Assembly: GCF_900105245.1 (NCBI RefSeq)
Contig: NZ_FNSZ01000001.1
Location: forward strand, 1,550,001-1,614,000
Length of the DNA: 64,000 bases
DNA from: Streptomyces sp. 1222.5
Lineage (GTDB): Bacteria > Actinomycetota > Actinomycetes > Streptomycetales > Streptomycetaceae
Reading direction: 5' to 3'
Shown: positions 8,139 to 15,845 of the stretch, piece after piece
Numbering within the stretch: the stretch's first letter is position 1
Layout of the letters: the number at the start of each line of letters is the position of its first letter
Translations under genes and position numbers: made by a program
Notes under the pieces: model-generated
Database searches by the model: none
Told to the model about the DNA's origin: nothing
The model's input: only the letters and a program-made list of their open reading frames with translations

Positions 8139-8717
8139 GTGACGGCCACGCCGTTCCCCGTCGGCGAGATCGTGGCGACCCGCCGGCCGCACCGCAAGGA
8201 CGCGGCACGCAACTACGACGCCCTGCTCGCCGCCGCCCGCGAGGCGTTCGCCGAGCACGGCTCGGACGCCTCGCTGGAGGACGTCGCCCGTCGCGCGGGC
8301 GTCGGCATCGGCACCCTGTACCGGAACTTCCCCACCCGCCGGGACCTCTTCGAGAGCGTCTACGCGGACGAGGTGAACACCCTGTGCCGGGCCGCTGTCG
8401 AACTCGCCGGCGGTGACCCCTGGGAGGCGCTGACCGCCTGGCTGGACCGGTTCGCCGGCTACATGGTCACCAAGCGGGCGGTGCGCGAGGCCCTGAACAA
8501 CGAATCGGACATCTTCACGGCCTGCCGCGACTCCATGTACGCCGCCGGCGGCCCGCTGCTGGAGCGTGCGCAGCGGGCGGGCGTCGCGCGGACGGACATG
8601 GACTTCGGCGATCTGCTCCGGATGGTCGCCGGGATCATGGCGACGGCGTTCGACGACGACGCCCAGCGCGACCGGGTCCTCGCCATCGCCCTGGACGGGG
8701 TGCGCACCGGCCGCTGA
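8139..8717 (+). CDS. TetR/AcrR-family repressor
   Basis: 192 residues from GTG 8139, with GGGAGG at 8128-8133. Residues ~22-66 form the TetR helix-turn-helix (NYDALLAAAREAFAEHG...LEDVARRAGVGIGTLYRNFPTR...). The remainder is a helical ligand/dimer domain. This subclass (VGIGTLYRNFPTRRDL) often controls exporters or oxidoreductases. Divergent to the DHA2 exporter, with three palindromes in the gap, so it most likely represses that gene and itself. It follows the usual length of the family. Confidence 0.92.
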   Translation: MTATPFPVGEIVATRRPHRKDAARNYDALLAAAREAFAEHGSDASLEDVARRAGVGIGTLYRNFPTRRDLFESVYADEVNTLCRAAVELAGGDPWEALTAWLDRFAGYMVTKRAVREALNNESDIFTACRDSMYAAGGPLLERAQRAGVARTDMDFGDLLRMVAGIMATAFDDDAQRDRVLAIALDGVRTGR

Positions 8718-8763
8718 GCCGGGCGTCCCGGATCCGCTCACGCCGGGCGTGCCCGTCGGTGGC

Positions 8764-9280
8764 CTACTTGATCAGCGCGTTGGCCACCACCACGATCAGC
8801 CCGAGCAGCGCGTCCCCGAGGCCGACGAGTACGGCGCCGGGCCAGCTGCGCGCCGCCCGGCGCGCCGTGACCAGGCCGAGCACGAAAAGGATGAGGATGT
8901 TGAGGACGAACGCCGCGTACTCGACGCCGTTGGCGGGCCACCACTTCCACCACGCGCCCGCGAGCAGCAGGACCGTCGGCAGCACGGCCGCCACGAGCGG
9001 CCACTCCTCGCGCAGGGCGAGCAGGATGTCCCAGCGGCGGTGGGGGCCCCGCTCGGCGATGTAGTGGGCGTATCCGTGGGCGAGGGCGGAGGCGCACGCG
9101 GTCACCAGGACCCAGGCGGCGTCGTAGCCGCGGACCTCGGCGGAGGTGTGCCCGTACTGGGTGAGCGCCGCGACCATCGAGCTGGCGAGGACGGGCGCCG
9201 TACACCCCGCCGAACAGGACGATCTCGCGCGTGCCGTGCTGCCGGGACGGTGCCGTGCCGGGCGCCGTGCTGTCGGACAT
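8764..9280 (-). pseudogene. small membrane protein gene, apparently frameshifted
   Basis: Two overlapping frames make one sensible protein. The first starts at ATG 9280 (or GTG 9295, which has GGGGAG at better spacing) and reads MSDSTAPGTAPSRQHG..., up to IVLFGGVYG. The second frame carries APVLASSMVAALTQYG and four hydrophobic segments to the stop at 8764. They join if one C is removed from the GCGCCCGTCC stretch near 9202. No start codon exists in the second frame before ATG 9177, which would give a 137-residue protein lacking the first helix. Either the gene is inactive, or the extra base is a sequencing error, or translation starts at 9177. Function unknown. Confidence 0.6.
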
Positions 9281-9409
9281 GCTCCCCACGATCACCCGCT
9301 CCCCGCCCGCCTGCCAGTCCGCGCGCCCGACGAAGTGTCCTCCGACCAGGCCCGATGCCGCACACACTGTCCACGGCGGCGGGGTGCGGCCGCTCGCTAA
9401 GGTCGGCCC

Positions 9410-9754
9410 ATGACGCACAGCTTCGCGCTCCACATCCCCGACGCCGGTCTCGAACCCGACCCCCTCGACCCGGAGCAGATCGTCTCCGGAACCCCGGAGG
9501 TGACCGGCAAGGTGGTCTGGGAGTCCCCGGACGGCAGGCAGATCCGCGGGATCTGGCAGATCACCCCCGGCGTGGTCACGGACACCGAGGCGGACGAGCT
9601 GTTCGTGGTGATCAGCGGGTCGGCGACGATCGAGGTCGAGGGCGGCCCCACGCTGACGGTGGGCCCGGGCGACATGGCGGTGCTGCGCGCGGGCGACCGT
9701 ACGACGTGGACCGTGCACGAGACCCTGCGCAAGGCGTACGCGATCAATCTGTGA
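9410..9754 (+). CDS. small cupin-domain protein
   Basis: 114 residues. The pattern of short beta strands fits a single cupin of the (S)-ureidoglycine aminohydrolase/DUF861 type: GIWQITPGVVTDTEADELFVVISGSATIEVEGG and GPGDMAVLRAGDRTTWTVHE, with the second motif around the PGD turn. The first motif has Glu/Asp where many cupins have His, so metal binding is uncertain. Proteins of this size are found as enzymes or as sensory folds; no reaction can be named. Its last 11 nt overlap the end of the convergent LacI gene. Confidence 0.78.
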   Translation: MTHSFALHIPDAGLEPDPLDPEQIVSGTPEVTGKVVWESPDGRQIRGIWQITPGVVTDTEADELFVVISGSATIEVEGGPTLTVGPGDMAVLRAGDRTTWTVHETLRKAYAINL

Positions 9755-10751
9755 GGCCGCCGGCCGGCTCCCCGGTCGTGCCCCGGACCTCCAGCGTCGG
9801 TACGGCGAGGTGCACGCGCCCCTCACCGTCCGGCCGCTCGAAGCGGTCCAGCAGACAGCGTGCGGCACGCCGGCCCATCTCGTGCGGGGCGGTGTCCACG
9901 GTGGTCAGCCAGAGGTGGCGCAGCCGGGAGATGCCGGTGTTGTCGTAGCCGGCCACCGACAGGTCGCGCGGCACCCGCAGGCCCAGTTCCGCGGCCGCCG
10001 AGAGCGCGCCGATCGCGGCCATGTCGTTGACGCAGAAGAGCGCCGTCGGCCGGTCGGCGCGGCCGAGCAGCCGGACGGTCCCCCGGTACCCGCCCTCCTC
10101 GGTGAGGTCGCCGGGCTCGACGAAGGGCTCGGCGCCGTGGGCCCGCATCGCCGCCTCGAAGCCCCGCCTGCGCAGCGCGCCGACGGCGCCGTGGCCCGCG
10201 AGGTGCGCGATCCTGCGGTGGCCGAGGCCGAGCAGATGCTCGGTGGCGAGCCGGGCACCCCGTTCGTCGTCCCCGGCCACGACGTCCACGCCGGGCGCCC
10301 GCTGCTCATGGGCGCCCGCCACGACGACGGGCACACGCCGCGCCAGGCTGCCGAGTGCGCCCGCGTCCGGGACCGTGCCGACCACCACCAGCCCGTCGAC
10401 GCCGAGGTCCAGGAAGGGCTCGGCGAGGTCGTGACCCAGCCGCCGGTTCAGACGGGCGTCGGCGAGGAGCATGTGCAGCCCGGCGGTGTGCAGCAGCGAG
10501 TTCAGACCGTCCAGGAGGTCCACGAACCAGGGGTTGCGCAGGTCGTCCAGGAGGACGCCGACCGTGCGGGTACGCCGCTCGCTCAGGCTGCGGGCAGCGG
10601 CGTTGGGCCGGTAGCCCAGCTCGTCCACGGCCCGCAGGACGGCGTCCCGCTTCTCGGCGCGCACCGGGCCGGAGCCGCGCAGCACCAGGGAGACCAACGA
10701 CTTCGACACTCCCGCGCGTTCGGCCACGTCGCGGATCGTCGGAGGTCTCAT
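9744..10751 (-). CDS. LacI-family transcriptional regulator 1
   Basis: 335 residues from ATG 10751. The N-terminal helix-turn-helix is typical LacI (TIRDVAERAGVSKSLVSLVLRG, residues ~4-25), followed by the hinge helix (NAAARSLSERRT) and a periplasmic-binding-protein-like sensor domain (VGVLLDDLRNPWFVDLLDGL...). Divergent to a Gfo/Idh/MocA dehydrogenase gene, with several palindromes in the 143 nt between them, including a perfect TGGACCGGTCCA. It most likely represses the dehydrogenase until a sugar or polyol binds. A longer in-frame ORF upstream would run through the operators, so ATG 10751 is preferred. Confidence 0.9.
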   Translation of the reverse strand: MRPPTIRDVAERAGVSKSLVSLVLRGSGPVRAEKRDAVLRAVDELGYRPNAAARSLSERRTRTVGVLLDDLRNPWFVDLLDGLNSLLHTAGLHMLLADARLNRRLGHDLAEPFLDLGVDGLVVVGTVPDAGALGSLARRVPVVVAGAHEQRAPGVDVVAGDDERGARLATEHLLGLGHRRIAHLAGHGAVGALRRRGFEAAMRAHGAEPFVEPGDLTEEGGYRGTVRLLGRADRPTALFCVNDMAAIGALSAAAELGLRVPRDLSVAGYDNTGISRLRHLWLTTVDTAPHEMGRRAARCLLDRFERPDGEGRVHLAVPTLEVRGTTGEPAGGLTD

Positions 10752-10754
10752 GGA

Positions 10755-10881
10755 TGGACCGTTCCATGGACCGATCCGGCTGTCAAAGGCCGGCGGGCGG
10801 CTCACCGGGGACGCGAGAGACCTGCTTGACAGCCGATCCATGTCCGGACATGGTGACCGGGACAGGAGATGGACCGGTCCA
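10755..10881. promoter_or_regulatory. operator/promoter region between LacI and MocA genes
   Basis: TGGACCGTTCCA (10755-10766) and TGGACCGATCCG (10767-10778) lie in tandem by the LacI start. CCATGTCCGGACATGG (10838-10853) is a perfect 16 nt palindrome. TGGACCGGTCCA (10870-10881) is a perfect 12 nt palindrome just before the MocA ribosome site. A -35-like TTGACA is at 10826-10831. The TGGACCG half-site recurs, as expected for a LacI-family operator. Confidence 0.7.
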
Positions 10882-10894
10882 ACGAGGGGCTGTC

Positions 10895-12055
10895 ATGGTG
10901 GATGCGCTCGGTGTCGCCGTCGTCGGGTTCGGCTGGATGGGCCGGGTGCACACCCAGGCCTACGCCCGGCTCCCGCACCACTACCCCCGGCTTCCGCTGC
11001 GCCCGCGGCTGGTCGCGGTCGCCGAGGAGGTACCGGGGCGGGCCGAGGAGGCCGCCGAGCGGTTCGGGTTCGCCTCCGCCACCCGCGACTGGCGCGAGGT
11101 GGCCGCCGACCCGCGCGTCCGGGCGGTCAGCATCACCGCGCCGAACTTCCTGCACCGGGAGATCGGCGTGGCGATGGCCGAGGCCGGAAAGCACATCTGG
11201 ATCGAGAAACCGGTGGGGCTGACCGCCGAGGACGCCCGAGCCGTCGCGGACGCGGTCGCGAAGGCGGGCGTCCAGGGCGCGGTCGGCTTCAACTACCGCA
11301 ACGCGCCCGCCGTGGAAGCAGCCCGCGACCTGATCGCCACCGGCGGGATCGGCACGGTCACCCACGTGCGCATCCGGCTGTTCAGCGACTACGCGGCCCA
11401 CCCGGACGGCGCCCTGACCTGGCGGTACGAGCGGGCGCGCGGGGGCAGCGGAGTGCTCGGCGACCTGGCCTCGCACGGCGCCGACCTGGCCCGCTTCCTG
11501 CTCGGCGACATCGCCTCCCTCATCGCCGACACCGCGGTCTTCGTCCCCGAGCGGGCGCGGCCGGCCGGTGCCACCGCCGGTCACGCCCTCGCCCCCGGCG
11601 GCGAGCGTGGCCCGGTCGAGAACGAGGACTACGTGGGCTGCCTGCTGCGTTTCGCCTCCGGCGCCCGAGGGGTGCTGGAGGCCTGCCGGGTCTCGGTCGG
11701 CGAGCAGAACACCTACGGCTTCGAGGTGCACGGCACCCGGGGCGCGGTGTTCTGGGACTTCCGCCGGATGAACGAGCTCCGCACCAGCCTCGGCACCACC
11801 TACCAGGACCAGCCGGTCAGCACGGAGTACGTCGGACCGGGCGCCGGCGAGTTCGCCGCGTTCCAGCCGGGCGCGGCCAACGCGATGGGCTACGACGACC
11901 TGAAGGTCATCGAGGCGTACCGCTTCGTCCGGTCCGTCGCCGAGGGCACGCCGTACGGCGCCACCGTGGCCGACGCGGTGCACAGTGCGGCCGTGCTGGA
12001 CGCGATGGCGCGGTCCGTTCAGAGCGGGTCCTGGGTGGACGTCGAAGCGAGCTGA
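10895..12055 (+). CDS. Gfo/Idh/MocA-family NAD(P)-dependent dehydrogenase 1
   Basis: 386 residues from ATG 10895 behind GAGGGG. The Rossmann nucleotide site is GFGWMG (11-16) after beta-1, and the family's EKP motif is at 104-106 (WIEKPVGL). The C-terminal half is the alpha/beta catalytic domain; HGADLARFLLGD supplies the usual His/Asp pair. The family oxidises hydroxyls of sugars, inositols or their derivatives. The LacI regulator upstream and the second family member at 15846 suggest a polyol or sugar pathway. The stop lies inside the 3' end of the convergent hydrolase gene (37 nt overlap). Substrate not predictable. Confidence 0.88.
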   Translation: MVDALGVAVVGFGWMGRVHTQAYARLPHHYPRLPLRPRLVAVAEEVPGRAEEAAERFGFASATRDWREVAADPRVRAVSITAPNFLHREIGVAMAEAGKHIWIEKPVGLTAEDARAVADAVAKAGVQGAVGFNYRNAPAVEAARDLIATGGIGTVTHVRIRLFSDYAAHPDGALTWRYERARGGSGVLGDLASHGADLARFLLGDIASLIADTAVFVPERARPAGATAGHALAPGGERGPVENEDYVGCLLRFASGARGVLEACRVSVGEQNTYGFEVHGTRGAVFWDFRRMNELRTSLGTTYQDQPVSTEYVGPGAGEFAAFQPGAANAMGYDDLKVIEAYRFVRSVAEGTPYGATVADAVHSAAVLDAMARSVQSGSWVDVEAS

Positions 12056-12627
12056 GCGAGCCGCCGGACACCGGCGGCGAGTGCGTCGGCCACCGGCTGC
12101 GGGGGCGTGTCGGCCGGTCCGGTGGTCCGGGCCGTGAGCGGCAGTTCCACCTGGACCCCGCCCAGGCGGGTGAGGTTGACCGGGTTCCTGGGATGCAGCC
12201 CGCGCAGCGCGGCCGGGATCGCCGCCAGGTCCGCGACCGCCCGGAACCGGGGTGCGAGGACGAGCAGTTCCTCGGCGAGGAGGTGTGCGGCCTCGCGGTT
12301 GCCGCCGCCCAGGAAGAGGGTCCGCGGTGCGTGGGACCGCATGTGGCCGTGGAGCGAGACCGTGAGGGCGACCCGGCCCAGGAACTCGCGCAGCAGCGCG
12401 CAGTGGTCGACCGCCATACGTGGGGACGGGATGTGCCGGGGCCGCGGCACTCCCGGCTGGGTGAAGACCAGGCTGGTGGCTCCGCAGCGCCGGGCCACCA
12501 GGTCCGCCAGCTCGGCCGTGCCCCCCTCGTTGCTGCCGTGCAGCGCGAGCAGCCCGATCGCGCCGCCCGGCACGAGGGTCGCGACCAGCGGTACGCCCTC
12601 GATCTCCACGTGTTCGGTCCGGCTCAC
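12019..12627 (-). CDS. poly-gamma-glutamate hydrolase-like zinc protein (DUF867 type)
   Basis: 202 residues from GTG 12627 with AAGGGG upstream. The motif LLALHGSNEGGTAELADLVA (residues ~27-46) fits the HGG-x-E-x-GT zinc and substrate motif of the PghP/poly-gamma-glutamate hydrolase family, and VSLHGHMRSH supplies a second His motif. These are carboxypeptidase-like metalloenzymes first described from phages that digest gamma-glutamyl capsule, with many uncharacterised bacterial relatives. It starts 10 nt after the LacI gene at 12638 and forms an operon with it. Why a LacI regulator should pair with it is unclear; a gamma-glutamyl or other amide substrate is possible. The 3' end overlaps the dehydrogenase gene. 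Confidence 0.68.
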   Translation of the reverse strand: MSRTEHVEIEGVPLVATLVPGGAIGLLALHGSNEGGTAELADLVARRCGATSLVFTQPGVPRPRHIPSPRMAVDHCALLREFLGRVALTVSLHGHMRSHAPRTLFLGGGNREAAHLLAEELLVLAPRFRAVADLAAIPAALRGLHPRNPVNLTRLGGVQVELPLTARTTGPADTPPQPVADALAAGVRRLAQLASTSTQDPL

Positions 12628-12637
12628 CCGATCCCCT

Positions 12638-13669
12638 TCAGTCGTCCCGTCGCGCGGGCGTGTTGTACGGCGTGACGACCTGGATGGCGGTCGGCAGCGC
12701 CGGACCGGCCGGGGGCAGCGCGCCGTGCGCGCGCATGACGTGCCGGCAGGCCTCGCGCATGTCCTGGCGCAGGTCGTGGTGGAGGACGGCGGACAGCCGG
12801 TGCTCGCGCAGCAGACGGGTGTTGTCGTGGTCGAGGTCGTGGGCGACGAACACCGCGCAGTCGCGGCCGAGATCCGCGAAGGCCCGCAGGGTGGCGTCGT
12901 TGCCCCCGCCGATGGAGTACACGGCCCGGATCTCCGCGTCGCGTTCCAGGGCGGCGCGTACGAGGTCGTACTGCGTGGCGTCCAGGCCCTGGCCCTCGGC
13001 GATCTCGACCAGGGTCCGCTCCGGGTGCCGGGCCCTCATCACGCTGCGGAAGCCCATCTCCCGCTCCTCCTCGTTGCGGAAGAAGCCGCTGCTGAGGCTG
13101 GTGAGGACGTGGCCGGGCCGGTCACCGAGCCACTGGCCCATCAGATAGGCGGCGGTCGCGCCGGCCGCGCGGTCGTCGATGCCGACGTAGGCCAGCCGGC
13201 CGCTCGTGGGCAGGTCGGTGACGAGGGTGACGACGGGGATGCCGGCGGCGGTGAGCCGGCCGACGGCCGTGGTGACCTCGGGGACGTCCGGCGCCTTGAG
13301 GATCACGCCCTGCGAGCCGCGCCGGGCGATCCGGTCCAGCGTCCCGGCCTGCTCGGCGGCCGGGCCGGTCTCGCGGAAGTGGAAACGGGAGCGCAGCACC
13401 GCCGGGTGCAGGGAGGGCAGTTCTGCCTCCAGGGCGGCGCGTACGGCGGTGGTGAACCGCTCCGGTGCCTGCACCACGATGTCGACCATGAAGGTACGGC
13501 CGGCCAGCCGGACCTGGGTGCGCTGGCGGTCGAGGTCGGTGATCGCCCGGCGCACCTCCTGCGCGGTGCTCTCGCGCACCCCTCCCCGGCCGTTCAGCAC
13601 CCGGTCCACCGTGGCCTCGCTCAGGCCCGCCTGTCGCGCGATCTCCCGGATGGGGAACGGGTGTCCCAT
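12638..13669 (-). CDS. LacI-family transcriptional regulator 2
   Basis: 343 residues from ATG 13669 with AAGGAG upstream. HTH at residues ~5-26 (FPIREIARQAGLSEATVDRVLNGR), then a sensor domain closer to ribose-type binding proteins (YVGIDDRAAGATAAYLMGQWLG; YSIGGGNDATLRAF). The variant with EATVDRVLNGRGGVRE is common in regulators of inositol, rhizopine and ribose genes. It is divergent to the PhyH dioxygenase gene with a 110 nt gap holding TTGT-ACTG-ACAA (13723-13734), and upstream of the hydrolase gene in the same operon. It probably controls the catabolic operon at 13780-16850. Confidence 0.9.
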   Translation of the reverse strand: MGHPFPIREIARQAGLSEATVDRVLNGRGGVRESTAQEVRRAITDLDRQRTQVRLAGRTFMVDIVVQAPERFTTAVRAALEAELPSLHPAVLRSRFHFRETGPAAEQAGTLDRIARRGSQGVILKAPDVPEVTTAVGRLTAAGIPVVTLVTDLPTSGRLAYVGIDDRAAGATAAYLMGQWLGDRPGHVLTSLSSGFFRNEEEREMGFRSVMRARHPERTLVEIAEGQGLDATQYDLVRAALERDAEIRAVYSIGGGNDATLRAFADLGRDCAVFVAHDLDHDNTRLLREHRLSAVLHHDLRQDMREACRHVMRAHGALPPAGPALPTAIQVVTPYNTPARRDD

Positions 13670-13779
13670 GGACCGGCTCCTTGAGGGGTTTTTGACGGGT
13701 GTCTGCTGGTTGTTCGAGGGGTTTGTACTGACAAGAATGACAGGACCGCGCCGATCCCAGGCCCGAAAGCAGGACGCCG
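13670..13779. promoter_or_regulatory. divergent promoter region, LacI 2 / PhyH
   Basis: This gap between divergent genes holds an inverted repeat TTGT-ACTG-ACAA at 13723-13734 and a TTGACG at 13692-13697. No -10 could be assigned with confidence. The inverted repeat is a candidate operator for the adjacent LacI protein. Confidence 0.4.
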
Positions 13780-14946
13780 ATGTCCCTCAGCTCCGCCCCC
13801 GGCCGCGCCCGGCTGTCCGAACAGGACTGCGATCTCGACGCCTTCCGCGCGCTCGTCGGCCGTACGACGCGTCTCGCGGACCATCCGCACGCCTCCTCGG
13901 TGACGGAGAACGTCCTCGTCTACGAGGGCGAGCGGCTGCGTACGGCCGGCGACCGGGACGCGCTGCGGGCCGAACTGGTGCGGGCGCTCGCCGACGGTCC
14001 CGGGATCGTCGTCGTCCGGGGTGCCTTCCCCGACCCCGCCGTCGTCGACCGGCTCACGGCGGTCTTCGAGGCGCTGATCGCCGGGCAGCGGGCCTCCGGC
14101 ACGACGGCCGGTGACCACTTCGCGCGGCCGGGCGCCAACGACCGGGTGTGGAACGCGCTGGAGAAGACGGCCCTGTACGACCCGGAGGCGTTCGCCGCGT
14201 ACTACGCGAACGAGGTGCTGGCCCTCGTCTCGACGGCCTGGCTCGGCCCCGGCTATCAGGTCACCTCACAGGTCAACGTGGTCAACCCGGGCGGCGCCGG
14301 CCAGACCGCGCACCGGGACTACCACCTCGGCTTCCTGCCCAACGCGGCGGCGGCCGCCTACCCCGCCCATGTGCACCGCCTCTCCCCGGTGCTCACGCTC
14401 CAGGGCGCGGTCGCCCACTGCGACATGCCGGTGGAGTCGGGGCCGACGCGGTACCTGCCGTACTCACAGACGTACGAGCCGGGCTATCTGGCCTGGCGGC
14501 TGCCCGCGTTCCAGGAGTACTTCGAGGCGCACCAGGTGCAGCTCCCGCTCGCCAAGGGTGACGCGGCCTTCTTCAACCCGGCGCTCTTCCACGCCGCCGG
14601 GACCAACCGGACGGCGGAGGTGCGGCGCACGGCCAACCTCCTCCAGATCTCCTCCGCCTTCGGACGCGCGATGGAGACGGTGGACCGGGTGGCGGTGGCC
14701 GGTGCGGTGTTCCCGGTACTGCTGCGGCACCGGTCCCGGGGCGCGGCGCGGGAGTGGCTCGACAACGTCGTCGCGGCGAGCGCCGAGGGCTACCCCTTCC
14801 CCACCGACCTCGACAGCGATCCGCCGGTCGACGGGCTGGCCCCGCCGTCGCAGGCGGACCTGCTGCGGCGCGCGGTGCGCGAGGAGTGGACGCCGGAACG
14901 GCTGCGCGAGGCACTGCGGGCCGGTGCCGAACGCCGGAAGGGCTGA
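13780..14946 (+). CDS. phytanoyl-CoA dioxygenase (PhyH)-family Fe/2-oxoglutarate enzyme
   Basis: 388 residues. The double-stranded beta-helix iron site is visible: HRD at residues 178-180 (TAHRDYHLGF) gives His178 and Asp180, and LFHAAGTNRT gives His271, with Arg277 or the Arg282/283 pair as candidate 2-oxoglutarate anchor. PhyH enzymes hydroxylate or demethylate small molecules using O2 and 2-oxoglutarate. It is first in an operon with an SDR dehydrogenase (9 nt gap) and a Gfo/Idh/MocA dehydrogenase. A dioxygenase entering a polyol/sugar catabolic operon suggests a modified (for example methylated or deoxy) substrate; that is inference. Confidence 0.87.
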   Translation: MSLSSAPGRARLSEQDCDLDAFRALVGRTTRLADHPHASSVTENVLVYEGERLRTAGDRDALRAELVRALADGPGIVVVRGAFPDPAVVDRLTAVFEALIAGQRASGTTAGDHFARPGANDRVWNALEKTALYDPEAFAAYYANEVLALVSTAWLGPGYQVTSQVNVVNPGGAGQTAHRDYHLGFLPNAAAAAYPAHVHRLSPVLTLQGAVAHCDMPVESGPTRYLPYSQTYEPGYLAWRLPAFQEYFEAHQVQLPLAKGDAAFFNPALFHAAGTNRTAEVRRTANLLQISSAFGRAMETVDRVAVAGAVFPVLLRHRSRGAAREWLDNVVAASAEGYPFPTDLDSDPPVDGLAPPSQADLLRRAVREEWTPERLREALRAGAERRKG

Positions 14947-14954
14947 GGAGAGCC

Positions 14955-15740
14955 ATGGGTCTGAACGGACTTCTCCGGGACAAGGTCGTCCTGGTCAACG
15001 GCGGCAGCCAGGGAGTGGGTGCCGCGATCGCGCGGGCCGCCGTCCGGGAGGGGGCCGTGGTGGCGGTGGGCGCGCGCCGGCCCGGACCGGGCGAGGCCCT
15101 GGTGGCCGAGTTGACGGCCGCCGGCGGCGAGGCGCGGTACGTGCGGGCCGATCTCGCGGACGCCGGGCAGGCGAAGGCGTCGGTGGCCGAGGTGGTGGCC
15201 GCGTACGGCCGGATCGACTGCCTGGTGAACTCGGCGGGGCTGACCTCCCGGGGGACGCTGCTGGACACCACACCGGAGCTGTTCGACGAGCACATCGCGG
15301 TCAACCTCCGGGGACCGTTCTTCGCGATGCAGGCCGCGGTCGCCGACATGCTTGCCCGCGAGGCGCCCGGCACGATCGTCAACGTGATCACCTCCTCGGC
15401 GCACGGCGGGCAGCCGTTCCTGGCCCCGTACGTGGCCGCCAAGGCCGGCCTGATGGGCCTGACCCGGAACGCCGCGCACGCACACCGCTGGGACCGGATC
15501 CGGGTCAACGGCCTGAACATCGGCTGGACGGCGACGGAAGGCGAGGACGCCACCCAGCGCGCCTTCCACGGCGGGGGCGACGACTGGCGGGACCGGGCCG
15601 CGGAGCGGCTGCCGATGGGCAGGCTCGGCCGGCCGGACGAGATCGCGGACTTCGTCGTCCTGCTGCTGTCCGACCGGTCGGGCGTGGTCACCGGCTCGGT
15701 GATCGACTGGGACCAGAACGTACTCGGCGGGCTGGACTGA
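14955..15740 (+). CDS. SDR-family NAD(P)-dependent oxidoreductase
   Basis: 261 residues from ATG 14955 with GAGGAG at 14945-14950. Nucleotide motif NGGSQGVG (15-22), in place of TGxxxGxG; NSAG (92-95); catalytic Ser147/148, Tyr159 and Lys163 (SS-x10-YVAAK). Classical SDR length. Enzymes of this class oxidise secondary alcohols or reduce ketones. The final residues (WDQNVLGGLD) match SDRs found next to Gfo/Idh/MocA genes. It lies 8 nt behind the PhyH gene and is followed by a hairpin before the next dehydrogenase. Confidence 0.92.
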   Translation: MGLNGLLRDKVVLVNGGSQGVGAAIARAAVREGAVVAVGARRPGPGEALVAELTAAGGEARYVRADLADAGQAKASVAEVVAAYGRIDCLVNSAGLTSRGTLLDTTPELFDEHIAVNLRGPFFAMQAAVADMLAREAPGTIVNVITSSAHGGQPFLAPYVAAKAGLMGLTRNAAHAHRWDRIRVNGLNIGWTATEGEDATQRAFHGGGDDWRDRAAERLPMGRLGRPDEIADFVVLLLSDRSGVVTGSVIDWDQNVLGGLD

Positions 15741-15748
15741 GACGTGCC

Positions 15749-15775
15749 GGCCCGCCCGTCGTCGCGGGGCGGGCC
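15749..15775 (+). terminator. hairpin between SDR and dehydrogenase genes
   Basis: GGCCCGCCC (15749-15757) pairs with GGGCGGGCC (15767-15775) around a 9 nt loop. With no U-run it may only attenuate transcription or protect the upstream mRNA, leaving the downstream gene partly in the same operon. Confidence 0.55.
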
Positions 15776-15845
15776 CGACGGACGAAGGGGGCCGGACCGG
15801 TCCCCGGCGGCGTACCTCACCCACCAAGAAGGAAGCAGCGAAGCA

